From Opitutus terrae PB90-1 (GTDB lineage: Bacteria > Verrucomicrobiota > Verrucomicrobiia > Opitutales > Opitutaceae), in contig NC_010571.1 in assembly GCF_000019965.1 (NCBI RefSeq), positions 1,240,001 through 1,304,000 of the forward strand: 64,000 nucleotides of DNA. The letters are read 5' to 3'. The notes beneath the pieces are model-generated. The model was given only the letters and a program-made list of their open reading frames with translations, did no database searches and was not told the DNA's origin. Position 1 is the stretch's first letter. The number at the start of each line of letters is the position of its first letter. The position numbers and the translations under genes are program-made. Positions 44,914 to 52,313 of the stretch are shown here, one piece after another.

Positions 44914-46773
44914 TCAGTCCGTGAAAGCCAGCTTCACATCTGGCGAGATGGCCTTGCCGATCACGGCGAGCGCCTTCCCCACCTCCGCGATGGCAACGAG
45001 CCCCATCCGTTGGTAATCCTCCGCGTCCTTCGGGATGCCGAGCAGTGGTAATGATTCGCGCAGCTTGCTCCCTTGTGCGTGGGCATCGCCCTGCCGAAGG
45101 TCTGCCACCCCCGCCAACGCCTGGGTGATCTTCCTCCCGTCGTGTCCGGCTTTCGTCATCCAGAGGTCGACGCGCTTGATTTGTCGCAGCTTGGCCTTGT
45201 TCGCCTCCTCCGCATTCTTCGGGTCGATCTTGTCGTTCAACGCGCCGAGGTCGATCTGCTCGCTGACGACCCGGTGCAGCTCCTTGCACAATTCACAAAA
45301 CTCCTCGAACGAGTCGCAGTAGAAGCGGTGGACCTTCGTGTGGAATTCGCGCTCACCGGGCAGCGCGAAGAATAATGGCTTACCGTAGATCCGTTTCGTC
45401 TCGGCTTGCAGGAGATTCATGTTCCGCCACAGCGCTTCCTCAGGGGCTATCGTTCCCGCCGGCCGCGCGAGGTTCTGCGACGCGTGGAGTTCGTCCGAAA
45501 GCCCGCCCTCGGGAACCGTGTTGTCGCCTGCCCAAATTTTCTGAGCCCATTCCGGCAGGTCCGCCATATCATGGCTCAGGACGTTGATCAGCCCTTTGGC
45601 GTTTACGCCGAAGTGCAGCGTCAAGTTGGGCGACGGGCCGATCCTGCCGGTCTGCTGCGTATACCACTTCAAGATGCCCTTCGGCCCGCCGATCAGTTTC
45701 CGCATCACGGCCGGCTTGAACCAGAGCCAGCCGCGATAGTCCTTGAGCGCACGTCCCGCCACGGTGCCCTGCGCCTGGTTGTCGACGATGAAGTTCACCT
45801 TCGATTCCACCTCGTCTCGCCGGATGCGGGGACTCTTTGCCGCCGGCTCAACCCAATGCTTCGTCCAGACCCGGGTGTAGAGCATGTGCAGTTTCCTGCC
45901 ACGCGCTTTCACCGTGAAGGTATCCATGCCGGTTTGCTCGTCTTGGGACGGGTGCGGCATCTCGGGCACATCGTGGTTTGGATTCACGCTTTCGCGCCAG
46001 GCGTGCATCACCGCGATCTCCATGCCGAATGCCTCGCCGCCCTCGTGGATTGGACGGAAGCTCGAACTGCGTTCCCCGGTCGCGAACGTCTTCTTCTGGC
46101 GACCATCTTCCCACGCGACGCCCTCGAAGTTCTCCTCCACCGCTTCGCGGAGGTAAAACCCAGTTACCAATAGCGCCGCCTTTTTCGCGCACAGGTAGTC
46201 CCGCAGATGTTCCGCCCGGATCAACAACTCCGCCGGCGTGTCATCCGCCCTGCGAAGTAGCCGCACCACCTCGACGTCGTTCTCTCTGGGACATACCCAC
46301 ACGTCCCCCTGCCGCAGGAGCTGCAGGCCGATCTCTATTTCATGCTGCAGAACCCACTCGTCAGGTTCGCCCGACTCGAAGGAACGCATAATGACCGGGT
46401 AGAGGAAACGCGGATCCTGATCATAGCATCCGGGAGGGTAGAACATCTTCTCGTCGGCCCACGTCCCGTCCGTGCCGCCAGAGCGGGCAACTGACTGCCA
46501 ATCCCGATCTTTGAATTCCTCCCTCTGCGCGAGCGGCACGACAAGGGTCTCGATCGAACGGGAGTATTCGCGGTGCCCGGCAAATCCCGATTTGCCGATC
46601 TCAAACTCCTTCTGGTTCGCCCGCAGCGGAATCCACGTGGACTTGTCGAATGCGATCGACTCCAGATCCGAGGCCTCGATCCACGCCAGGGGCGTCGGTT
46701 CGAGTGCAGCATGGGGCGGGTTCATAATGGACATCGGTGTAACGAACCGGCGGAGCAGGACAACTCGTCTCAT
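44914..46773 (-). CDS. Large hypothetical protein, partner of a GumN/TraB-like protein
   Basis: A 619-residue soluble protein that I do not recognise. No signal peptide, membrane segment or ATP-binding loop is visible. It has Trp-rich strand segments (WIEASDLES, RGWLWFKPAVM) and a helical C-terminal third with DKIDPKNAEEANKAKLRQIK and a Gly/Ala-rich end. It starts 3 nt after the preceding gene's stop, so the two are co-transcribed and possibly coupled; alternative ATGs lie 13 and 16 codons downstream. It sits among defence-like genes. Confidence 0.6.
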   Translation of the reverse strand: MRRVVLLRRFVTPMSIMNPPHAALEPTPLAWIEASDLESIAFDKSTWIPLRANQKEFEIGKSGFAGHREYSRSIETLVVPLAQREEFKDRDWQSVARSGGTDGTWADEKMFYPPGCYDQDPRFLYPVIMRSFESGEPDEWVLQHEIEIGLQLLRQGDVWVCPRENDVEVVRLLRRADDTPAELLIRAEHLRDYLCAKKAALLVTGFYLREAVEENFEGVAWEDGRQKKTFATGERSSSFRPIHEGGEAFGMEIAVMHAWRESVNPNHDVPEMPHPSQDEQTGMDTFTVKARGRKLHMLYTRVWTKHWVEPAAKSPRIRRDEVESKVNFIVDNQAQGTVAGRALKDYRGWLWFKPAVMRKLIGGPKGILKWYTQQTGRIGPSPNLTLHFGVNAKGLINVLSHDMADLPEWAQKIWAGDNTVPEGGLSDELHASQNLARPAGTIAPEEALWRNMNLLQAETKRIYGKPLFFALPGEREFHTKVHRFYCDSFEEFCELCKELHRVVSEQIDLGALNDKIDPKNAEEANKAKLRQIKRVDLWMTKAGHDGRKITQALAGVADLRQGDAHAQGSKLRESLPLLGIPKDAEDYQRMGLVAIAEVGKALAVIGKAISPDVKLAFTD

Positions 46774-46776
46774 CGC

Positions 46777-47583
46777 CTATTGGCTGCCAATGTCGAGGAC
46801 CGTGAAATCGCGCCGGCTTAGCTGGGAGAGCAAGCCATCCTCGCCCGGAAAATGCAGGACCCCGGCTGCTATCAGGACAGACTTTTTCTCCGCCGCTATA
46901 TCCACGATTTTTTCGAGCCAACGGCTTTCGCGTTCCTGAAGTTGTGCGAGTATCCTCGTTGGCCGCAGCGGCGCCAACTCGCTGCGCAAGCGAGCGAGGG
47001 TCGGGAGGTCAGCGGCTTCGTACGCGTTGAGTATCTGGGTGCTATCCGCCCGAGGGAGGCAGCCGGTGGTCCGCCAAGCGTCCAGCTCCGCAACGATTTC
47101 GTGCAACGGCCCGCTGACCGCTGCCCGGCCTTGGTCCTCGCTCGTCTCCAGGAAGCGAATCTCCTTCTTTTGAGCGCGGTAGCGTTGGCAGACCGTTCGG
47201 TCGACGCCCCAATCCATTTCATATCCCGCTGTCATCTGAGTCGGTGTGGACAGCTCGATTAGGTCGCCGATTCCACCAGCGGCACAATTTGCCAGCGGTC
47301 GATTGAGGGAGAGTTCCTGCTCCAAGCGCCGGTAGATCGCCGGGCCAACTTCCTGCAACAAAGTGGTTGCCGAGTTCGTTGGTCGAAACATGAAGCCAAT
47401 GTCCCATTTCTCCAGCGGATCGATTTCGAAATACGCTATGTCCGCGCCGTGAATGAGCGCATCAGCCATCGGCGGAAATTGGTATCCGCCGAAGGGGCCG
47501 GTATGTATGGTCGCAAGCAAAGTGATCGGGCGCTCGACGATGCTCCAGCACAAGGCACGAGGCAACGGACGCTTGAAATTCAT
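46777..47583 (-). CDS. GumN/TraB family protein
   Basis: A 268-residue protein. The N-terminus TLLATIHTGPFGGYQFPPM with ALIHGADIAYFEID, and the C-terminus KKSVLIAAGVLHFPGEDGLLSQL, match the two GxxH-type motifs of the TraB/PrgY/GumN fold, related to Tiki metalloproteases. Members act in pheromone shutdown and as proposed proteases; the substrate here is unknown. No signal peptide is seen, unlike many GumN proteins. It precedes the 619-residue gene and forms a two-gene unit with it. Confidence 0.65.
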   Translation of the reverse strand: MNFKRPLPRALCWSIVERPITLLATIHTGPFGGYQFPPMADALIHGADIAYFEIDPLEKWDIGFMFRPTNSATTLLQEVGPAIYRRLEQELSLNRPLANCAAGGIGDLIELSTPTQMTAGYEMDWGVDRTVCQRYRAQKKEIRFLETSEDQGRAAVSGPLHEIVAELDAWRTTGCLPRADSTQILNAYEAADLPTLARLRSELAPLRPTRILAQLQERESRWLEKIVDIAAEKKSVLIAAGVLHFPGEDGLLSQLSRRDFTVLDIGSQ

Positions 47584-47854
47584 CGGGGCAGGATAGTCGG
47601 CAGAGTGGAACTTACGAGCGAACCTTTAGCGTCCACGCACCGTCCTAAAAATCGTCGTTACGCTCACTGACGCAGAGCGCAGTACCTGTCCGAGATTCGA
47701 GAGACCGTCGCCCCACTTGACCGCAATCAAAGAGAGACCCTGACCTGGCCCCTAAGTTGAGGATTTGTTCCTCGGTCCACGACGCCTAGTCTTTTTGCGC
47801 CTCGCTACCAACGGCGACCGCGTGAGTCGGTTCGAAAAAAGCGAAATCAGCCTC

Positions 47855-47932
47855 TTGACACGGTTCCCACCGTTTTTGCTGCAGGACCGCTGCAGAGGTG
47901 CTGCAACGGTGCCGCAGGACCAATGCATGAAC
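47855..47932 (+). promoter_or_regulatory. TTGACA plus five 11-bp direct repeats, array 1
   Basis: TTGACA (47855-47860), a 17-nt spacer ending CCGTTTTT, then five consecutive 11-bp units from 47878 to 47932: GCTGCAGGACC, GCTGCAGAGGT, GCTGCAACGGT, GCCGCAGGACC, AATGCATGAAC. The core is (C)TGCA. The 11-bp period places each unit on the same helix face. The same layout with another core recurs at 48773-48850. It lies upstream of a 51-residue basic peptide gene. Confidence 0.8.
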
Positions 47933-48021
47933 ATTCGTGTTTTACGGAGCTGACACTAGTCGCTCGTCAGCTGAGATATGCGTCTTGCATGGCGATGGTC
48001 GACTTTTCGATTTGCTAGGGT

Positions 48022-48177
48022 ATGGACGTGAAAAGACGCACCTCACGGAATCCTACACCCTCCCGAACCACCAGACGGTCGAAGAAGTCGCGTTTAGCCC
48101 ACGTCGCCCTCGAATGGGCCAAGGTTCTTGGTAAATGCGTGCCGCTTCTCGCCGAACTTCGTCGCTGGCTGCAGTAG
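48022..48177 (+). CDS. Small basic peptide, paralogue 1
   Basis: A 51-residue peptide, strongly basic in its first half (MDVKRRTSRNPTPSRTTRRS) and amphipathic at the end, closing with PLLAELRRWLQ. A second gene at 48945-49103 encodes a similar peptide ending PLLAELRRWLS. It stops 3 nt before the helix-turn-helix gene at 48181, implying co-transcription. GTG at 48028 is an alternative start that aligns with the other copy. DNA or RNA binding is plausible; the function is unknown. Confidence 0.6.
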   Translation: MDVKRRTSRNPTPSRTTRRSKKSRLAHVALEWAKVLGKCVPLLAELRRWLQ

Positions 48178-48180
48178 CCC

Positions 48181-48768
48181 ATGATCAATTTCGACTTCAG
48201 CAATCCAATTTTGAGTCGGTTCGGCCCAGACCGCGCGATGAGGATCACTCGTGCTCCATCGCGCAGTGCGTGGCGCCTCGCCCAGTGTAATCATGAGTGC
48301 CTGGAAAGGCGCCTGCGTCAGCTTGGCCCCTGGGTGCGCATCCACGCAATAGCCCGAGCCGTAGGCTGGAGTAAGCCGACGGTGATGAAATTCGTTCGTC
48401 TCGGCTTGCTTCAGCGTCGCCAGAAGCAGCGTGGCCAGCGTGCGAGAATGCCGGCAGAGGTCAGCACGCGGAGCGTCATGGATCTCGCGGAGGCTTGTCG
48501 CGTGATGCTTGAGGATCCGCCATGCAGTGCCCGCGCATACCATCGAATCCGAACGCGCTTTGAGGTCTTGGGGCCGAACGGTGACTACCAGACGCTGCCC
48601 GCCTTCCTCACTATCGAGGACGTCGCGCGGTATCTGCGCTGCACCCACACAACGGTGCTGCGAATGATACGTGCAGGCGAAATTTACGCCGAACACCGCA
48701 CGCCCTGCCGGTGGGAAATACGAAAAAAAGACCTGCCTCGGTGGGCTTATAAAGAAACACGAATTTAG
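48181..48768 (+). CDS. Helix-turn-helix protein with C-terminal excisionase/MerR-like domain
   Basis: A 195-residue protein. The middle has IHAIARAVGWSKPTVMKFV (a first HTH) and the C-terminal ~50 residues LTIEDVARYLRCTHTTVLRM, IRAGEIYAEHR and WEIRKKDLPRW follow the excisionase/MerR-like winged-helix pattern (third motif is the wing). It sits between two 11-bp direct-repeat arrays and two paralogous basic-peptide genes and is the natural candidate to bind those arrays, perhaps cooperatively as BldC-like proteins do. That binding is inference. Confidence 0.7.
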   Translation: MINFDFSNPILSRFGPDRAMRITRAPSRSAWRLAQCNHECLERRLRQLGPWVRIHAIARAVGWSKPTVMKFVRLGLLQRRQKQRGQRARMPAEVSTRSVMDLAEACRVMLEDPPCSARAYHRIRTRFEVLGPNGDYQTLPAFLTIEDVARYLRCTHTTVLRMIRAGEIYAEHRTPCRWEIRKKDLPRWAYKETRI

Positions 48769-48772
48769 CCAC

Positions 48773-48850
48773 TTGACATGATTTTCCCCGTTTTTCTTAA
48801 CAGCGTCTTAAGGATCTCTTAAGGATGTCTTAAAGTGCCTTTAAGGAATA
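48773..48850 (+). promoter_or_regulatory. TTGACA plus five 11-bp direct repeats, array 2
   Basis: TTGACA (48773-48778), a 17-nt spacer ending CCGTTTTT, then units from 48796 to 48850: CTTAACAGCGT, CTTAAGGATCT, CTTAAGGATGT, CTTAAAGTGCC, TTTAAGGAATA. The core is CTTAA. A TATAAT box at 48874-48879 stands 23 nt after the array; the matching -35 position is poor (TTCCCG at 48851) and abuts the last repeat, as expected for an activator-dependent promoter. Confidence 0.8.
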
Positions 48851-48944
48851 TTCCCGTTTCCCGCGCATCGCGCTATAATTTGCGGTGCAGGCGGTTGCGG
48901 ATATGAGAAGATGGTGCTCCGCGCCGGTTTGATAGAGTTGTGGG

Positions 48945-49103
48945 GTGAAAAAACACCGCCGCCGAAAGCGCAAATCCAATCGCCTTAAGTCACGACGTCG
49001 GGCGGCTCCAAAACGAAGCATTGCCCGCCATATCCTCGGGTGGGTGACGCTCGCACGGAAAGCGCTCCCGCTCCTCGCCGAGCTGCGCCGATGGCTTTCG
49101 TGA
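48945..49103 (+). CDS. Small basic peptide, paralogue 2
   Basis: A 52-residue peptide with a GTG start: VKKHRRRKRKSNRLKSRRR at the N-terminus, extremely basic, and an amphipathic C-terminus ending PLLAELRRWLS. It shares PLLAELRRWL and an Arg/Lys-rich start with the 51-residue peptide at 48022, and is preceded by the matching repeat array 2. It is too short for standard gene callers. The function is unknown. Confidence 0.55.
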   Translation: MKKHRRRKRKSNRLKSRRRAAPKRSIARHILGWVTLARKALPLLAELRRWLS

Positions 49104-49432
49104 GCACGACGCGAGGCGCTCTCCCGCCTCGATCCAAGACTTCGGCTACAACAATCGTTTCACCTGCGTGGCACAACGGGATTTGGCGTAGTCAGACTGA
49201 ACCGGCCTTACCGCAGACCAAGATGCGCCAGAAATCGGGACAGCGTGTTCCAGGGATTTCGAACCGTCGCTCACGCTACATAGGCGGCCAAAACTCCATT
49301 GAAGAGCGAGGCAACTTTTCTCGGACGAGGCACGACGTAAAGACGGGCCTCGGACAGTTTGGCGTAAAGATTGGCCAAACCGCCAAATCCCTGTGTCCAA
49401 CTCCACAGGGAGAACAAGCGAGCGCGGAGTGG
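49104..49432. other. Spacer before the intron-containing tRNA, with terminator hairpin
   Basis: No gene is seen. Several TTTGGCG/CGCCAAA-type short inverted repeats occur between 49,170 and 49,390. CCCTGTG and CACAGGG form a 7-bp hairpin at 49389-49410, just downstream of the tRNA 3' end on the minus strand, and may terminate the tRNA transcript. Confidence 0.45.
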
Positions 49433-49725
49433 TGGGCCCACTGGGATTCGAACCCAGAACCAAAGGATTATGCTTACCACTTCGGCTTTCGCCGCCGGCA
49501 ACCCGTGCGTGGTCTGGACCATGCCTTCACCGTGTCGCGCCTGTGCGTGAGGTAGGTGGGTGATTATGGCCTCTACACCTTCCCGCTACGGCGGGCTTGG
49601 CTCGGCGTTGGGTCGCCCCAAGAGCGGGCAGGCCGTTCACCGAATTTACACCTGACTAGCGGCGCGTTTCCACGCCGCCGACCCAAATGGCGAGTCCTCT
49701 GCTCTAACCGTTGAGCTATAGGCCC
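49430..49725 (-). tRNA. tRNA with CAU anticodon, probably tRNA-Ile2, split by a group I intron
   Basis: Exons 49693-49725 (33 nt) and 49433-49472 (40 nt) join to a 73-nt tRNA identical to the copy at 27239-27311 except one base in the D arm (C to T on the tRNA strand). The CCA end is encoded at 49432-49430, unlike the other copy. The insertion is between U33 and C34 of the anticodon loop: the 5' exon ends in U and the intron ends in G, as group I chemistry requires. It lies next to tniQ. Confidence 0.93.
49473..49692 (-). ncRNA. Group I intron (Azoarcus-like, subgroup IC3 type)
   Basis: A 220-nt self-splicing intron without an ORF. On the minus strand it contains GGTGTAAATTCGG, CAACGCCGAGCCAAGC, GGAAGGTGTAGAG, CACCCACCTACC and GGTGAAGGCATGGTCCAG in that order. 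These correspond closely to the core (IGS/P3, P6-P7, P3'-P8, J8/7 region) of the Azoarcus tRNA-Ile intron as I remember it. A P2-like hairpin GCGGCG/CGCCGC follows the 5' end. The last base is G (omega-G). Boundaries rest on comparison with the intronless tRNA copy. Confidence 0.9.
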
Positions 49726-49782
49726 AAATCCAAAGAACGCCCCTAGCCTGCAACCCCTCGCGCGTTGCTCAACACGATTCGA

Positions 49783-51132
49783 TCAAATGAGGAGCATCAA
49801 TTGCTCCGACGGATCTTCGTAGCCGAGTTCCTCCCTGACTCTACGAAGCGCGGCAATCGCCCATGCGCATCGCAACTTGCTCGGCCGGTCGAGGTAAGGC
49901 GAAAGGGTCTTGTAATTAGGAACAATCCCTCGGGCGTGCAGGAACCGTGCAACCGTTTCCAAGGCTGCGCAAAACTGGTCGCGCTTGATGTCCGCCATAA
50001 GCTTTCGGTTTTCGAGGTAACGCCGGGCCACGAGGCGAGCCTCTTCTGGGAAATTTTGACGGATCACCACGTCGCGTCGGCGCAGCTTGCGACTGCAGAT
50101 TTCTGAGAACGACATCATCGAGTATCTGTTCTCCCGCAGAATCGTGCTGAGTTCGGAACCGAGCCTAGCTTTATCGATTCGCCGCCGGGTGGAGACCGCC
50201 GCATGGCGCATCCCTGCGTCGATCGATTGACGTAATCTGCCGTCATGGCCGGATGGACGCCGAAGCAGCAAAAAATCGACGAGGCTGATCCCAAAAACCC
50301 AGCATAGATTCAGCGTCATTCGGAGGCGTGGAATGGCTTTGTTCGAACGCCATCTGAACAATGCGAGGGGCGACGCACCCAAGGCCTTGGCCGCGTCCCG
50401 GTTTGAGCGGAGCTCGAACAAGTCCAACCAGTGCTCCAGCGCACGGTGATAACTAAAGTCTTCCGACAACGACTCTACAGTTTGAAACCTGATAAAATTG
50501 CCCAGCTCTCTCGCTACCCATACCTCATAATCGATCGAGCGTATAGAACCAACAATCGGATCAGCAGGAACTGCACCGATGTTCGTTTCGAACAATGAAC
50601 TGCCGCACCGGTAGCAGCGACCAATGTGACTGCCGCCAGAAAGGAGAACCAGCGACTGGCGACAAGTCGGGCAAAGTGAGCCCAACGGTTTTCTGGTTTC
50701 TGGACATACACGCACCGGCTCCAGCGCCCAGAGGAGCGGATAGTATTTTGTTTCTTGGGAGCGCAAGGATTGCACACTCCAAGCGAGCTGTTGGCGAAGA
50801 AGCCCGTTAAACGTCGTGAACGGAGCGAACGCCAAGGTGGTCGAACGGCGTAGCCCATCCAGGCGGGTCAGTTGCTCAGTTCGGTTGACCAGCATTCGGG
50901 CGACCTCGCTGCATCCATTGATCGACTGCCCGACCGACCTTCCCAAAGCGCGGGTAGAGAACTTCAGCATTTGCAGTCCAGTGCCCGTGGCGAATTTCCA
51001 TTCGAGGAGTTGAGCAGGACTGACGTCGTTCTCTCGCGCCGTCCTAACCAGGAGGCTCGCGAGTGACTCGCGTTGGGCTCCGTCTGGATCGCAGGGGGTG
51101 ACCCGCAGGATCTCGGTGCAGCTCGATTTCAT
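49783..51132 (-). CDS. tniQ: TniQ/TnsD-family target selector
   Basis: A 449-residue protein. The N-terminus has the TniQ pattern (ESLASLLVRTARENDVSPAQ), a treble-clef zinc site (VRVCPETRKPLGSLCPTCRQ and CYRCGSS near 140-190), then HTH segments: SNRDAAKALGASPLALFRW and a second near 345-375. TnsD-like proteins choose the insertion site; TniQ in Tn7-like elements recruits TnsC. Its ATG overlaps the tnsC stop (ATGA), so translation is probably coupled. The stop is ~57 nt from the intron-bearing tRNA gene. The long C-terminal DNA-binding region suggests it recognises a fixed chromosomal site. Confidence 0.8.
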   Translation of the reverse strand: MKSSCTEILRVTPCDPDGAQRESLASLLVRTARENDVSPAQLLEWKFATGTGLQMLKFSTRALGRSVGQSINGCSEVARMLVNRTEQLTRLDGLRRSTTLAFAPFTTFNGLLRQQLAWSVQSLRSQETKYYPLLWALEPVRVCPETRKPLGSLCPTCRQSLVLLSGGSHIGRCYRCGSSLFETNIGAVPADPIVGSIRSIDYEVWVARELGNFIRFQTVESLSEDFSYHRALEHWLDLFELRSNRDAAKALGASPLALFRWRSNKAIPRLRMTLNLCWVFGISLVDFLLLRRPSGHDGRLRQSIDAGMRHAAVSTRRRIDKARLGSELSTILRENRYSMMSFSEICSRKLRRRDVVIRQNFPEEARLVARRYLENRKLMADIKRDQFCAALETVARFLHARGIVPNYKTLSPYLDRPSKLRCAWAIAALRRVREELGYEDPSEQLMLLI

Positions 51133-52295
51133 GCGGCTCTTCTGGCGGTTGGATCGAGGTGCTTAGTGCCGACCGGATCGTGGTGCGGGTTTCGCTCCCC
51201 GGGCTTCCGTTTCCGTTTGCTGCTTGCGTGGTGCTGTTCGTCAGAGGGGGATGAACTATCCGCCGGCAAGAATCCTAAACGCGTCAAGTAGTCCGTTTCA
51301 CAAAGCGACCTGTTGGTGAAGTACTTTTCGCCGTCTAGGGTCTCCGTGATTAGCTCTAAGCGGTCGCTCGCAGCGAGAATCGTCTGTTCCAAGACGCTTT
51401 TGGTGATCTTCCGACCGCCTGGACTTTTGGTTCTGCACCACGCGCGGAACAACCAGTCACGCAAGACGCCAATACATCCGACCGAGCCCTGATACAGATA
51501 TGGAACCTCTTCGAGCAGGGAAACCGAGCATATCTCATCGAGATCTGCGGCAAAAACAGCGACAACTTTTGCGAACGGTTCTAGGCTTTGAGCGGGATCC
51601 TTGGCATCGTAGACGTAACGCGAGAAATGCACGACCTCGCGACGCCTGATAAGCGCGCTGCTAAGATCCATCAACTTAATCAATTCGTATGTCCCGAAGA
51701 GGACAAATAGCGTGTTGGTTTCGTCGGCGATATATTTGATGTGTTCCAGTTGGTTGACGAGCGTCTGTGAAGAGGCGACGCGCAACAGGTGATGGGCTTC
51801 GTCAAAGATCAGCGCCTTCGGTTGTCGGTGGGTAATCGTGCGTTGCAGGATGCGAAAGAGTCGATCGTTTGGCGATCGCTGTGCAGCCTCGGGCGACATG
51901 GTCTTTAGCGCTGTAGTACGAGGCGCTTGTGAATTGGTGCCTTGAGCCATGGCCCGATGCTCAGCGAAAGGGTGCTGTAAAGAGATTAGCAGCTGAATGT
52001 AAGTATCCTTCCATGAAAAAGCGGTCGGCCCGGGTGCCTTTACCGATGTAGATCCGAAGGCGACCATCTCCGGATTACTTTCAATCTCCTGGGCGGCGAT
52101 TGCCTCAAGTTCTTGGGCGAACTGCTTGCGCAAGGTGGTCTTACCGGCGCCGGTTGGACCTGTGACAATAACAATTCGCGTGCTGGTCTTCATCCGCACC
52201 AGCTCGCGCAAGCGATCAAGTGCGTCATCGAAACATAAATGAGCGATCGTCGTTGTGAAACACGCTGGCGGATTGGAGAAGAGTTCTTTGGACAT
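51129..52295 (-). CDS. tnsC: TnsC/TniB-like AAA+ transposition regulator
   Basis: A 388-residue AAA+ ATPase. Walker A is GPTGAGKTTLRKQF (residues 46-59); Walker B is PKALIFDEAHHLL near 157; a sensor-like TLFVLFGTYELI follows, then RRREVVHFSRY with an arginine finger candidate. TnsC-type proteins form filaments on DNA that link the target selector (TniQ) to the transposase. It starts 18 nt after tnsAB and overlaps tniQ by 4 nt, giving a tnsAB-tnsC-tniQ operon. Confidence 0.85.
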   Translation of the reverse strand: MSKELFSNPPACFTTTIAHLCFDDALDRLRELVRMKTSTRIVIVTGPTGAGKTTLRKQFAQELEAIAAQEIESNPEMVAFGSTSVKAPGPTAFSWKDTYIQLLISLQHPFAEHRAMAQGTNSQAPRTTALKTMSPEAAQRSPNDRLFRILQRTITHRQPKALIFDEAHHLLRVASSQTLVNQLEHIKYIADETNTLFVLFGTYELIKLMDLSSALIRRREVVHFSRYVYDAKDPAQSLEPFAKVVAVFAADLDEICSVSLLEEVPYLYQGSVGCIGVLRDWLFRAWCRTKSPGGRKITKSVLEQTILAASDRLELITETLDGEKYFTNRSLCETDYLTRLGFLPADSSSPSDEQHHASSKRKRKPGERNPHHDPVGTKHLDPTARRAA

Positions 52296-52313
52296 GGTGC
52301 TGTAGTGTTAAGG

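Noticed and set aside
47878-48850. CRISPR array
   Set aside because: The 11-bp repeats have no spacers of CRISPR length and no cas genes are present; they are promoter-proximal direct repeats. No other stretch of the window shows regular repeat-spacer structure.
49430-49725. Initial reading as a tRNA broken by insertion (pseudo-tRNA)
   Set aside because: The inserted sequence has group I intron core elements and the exons rejoin exactly, so a functional spliced tRNA is the better reading.
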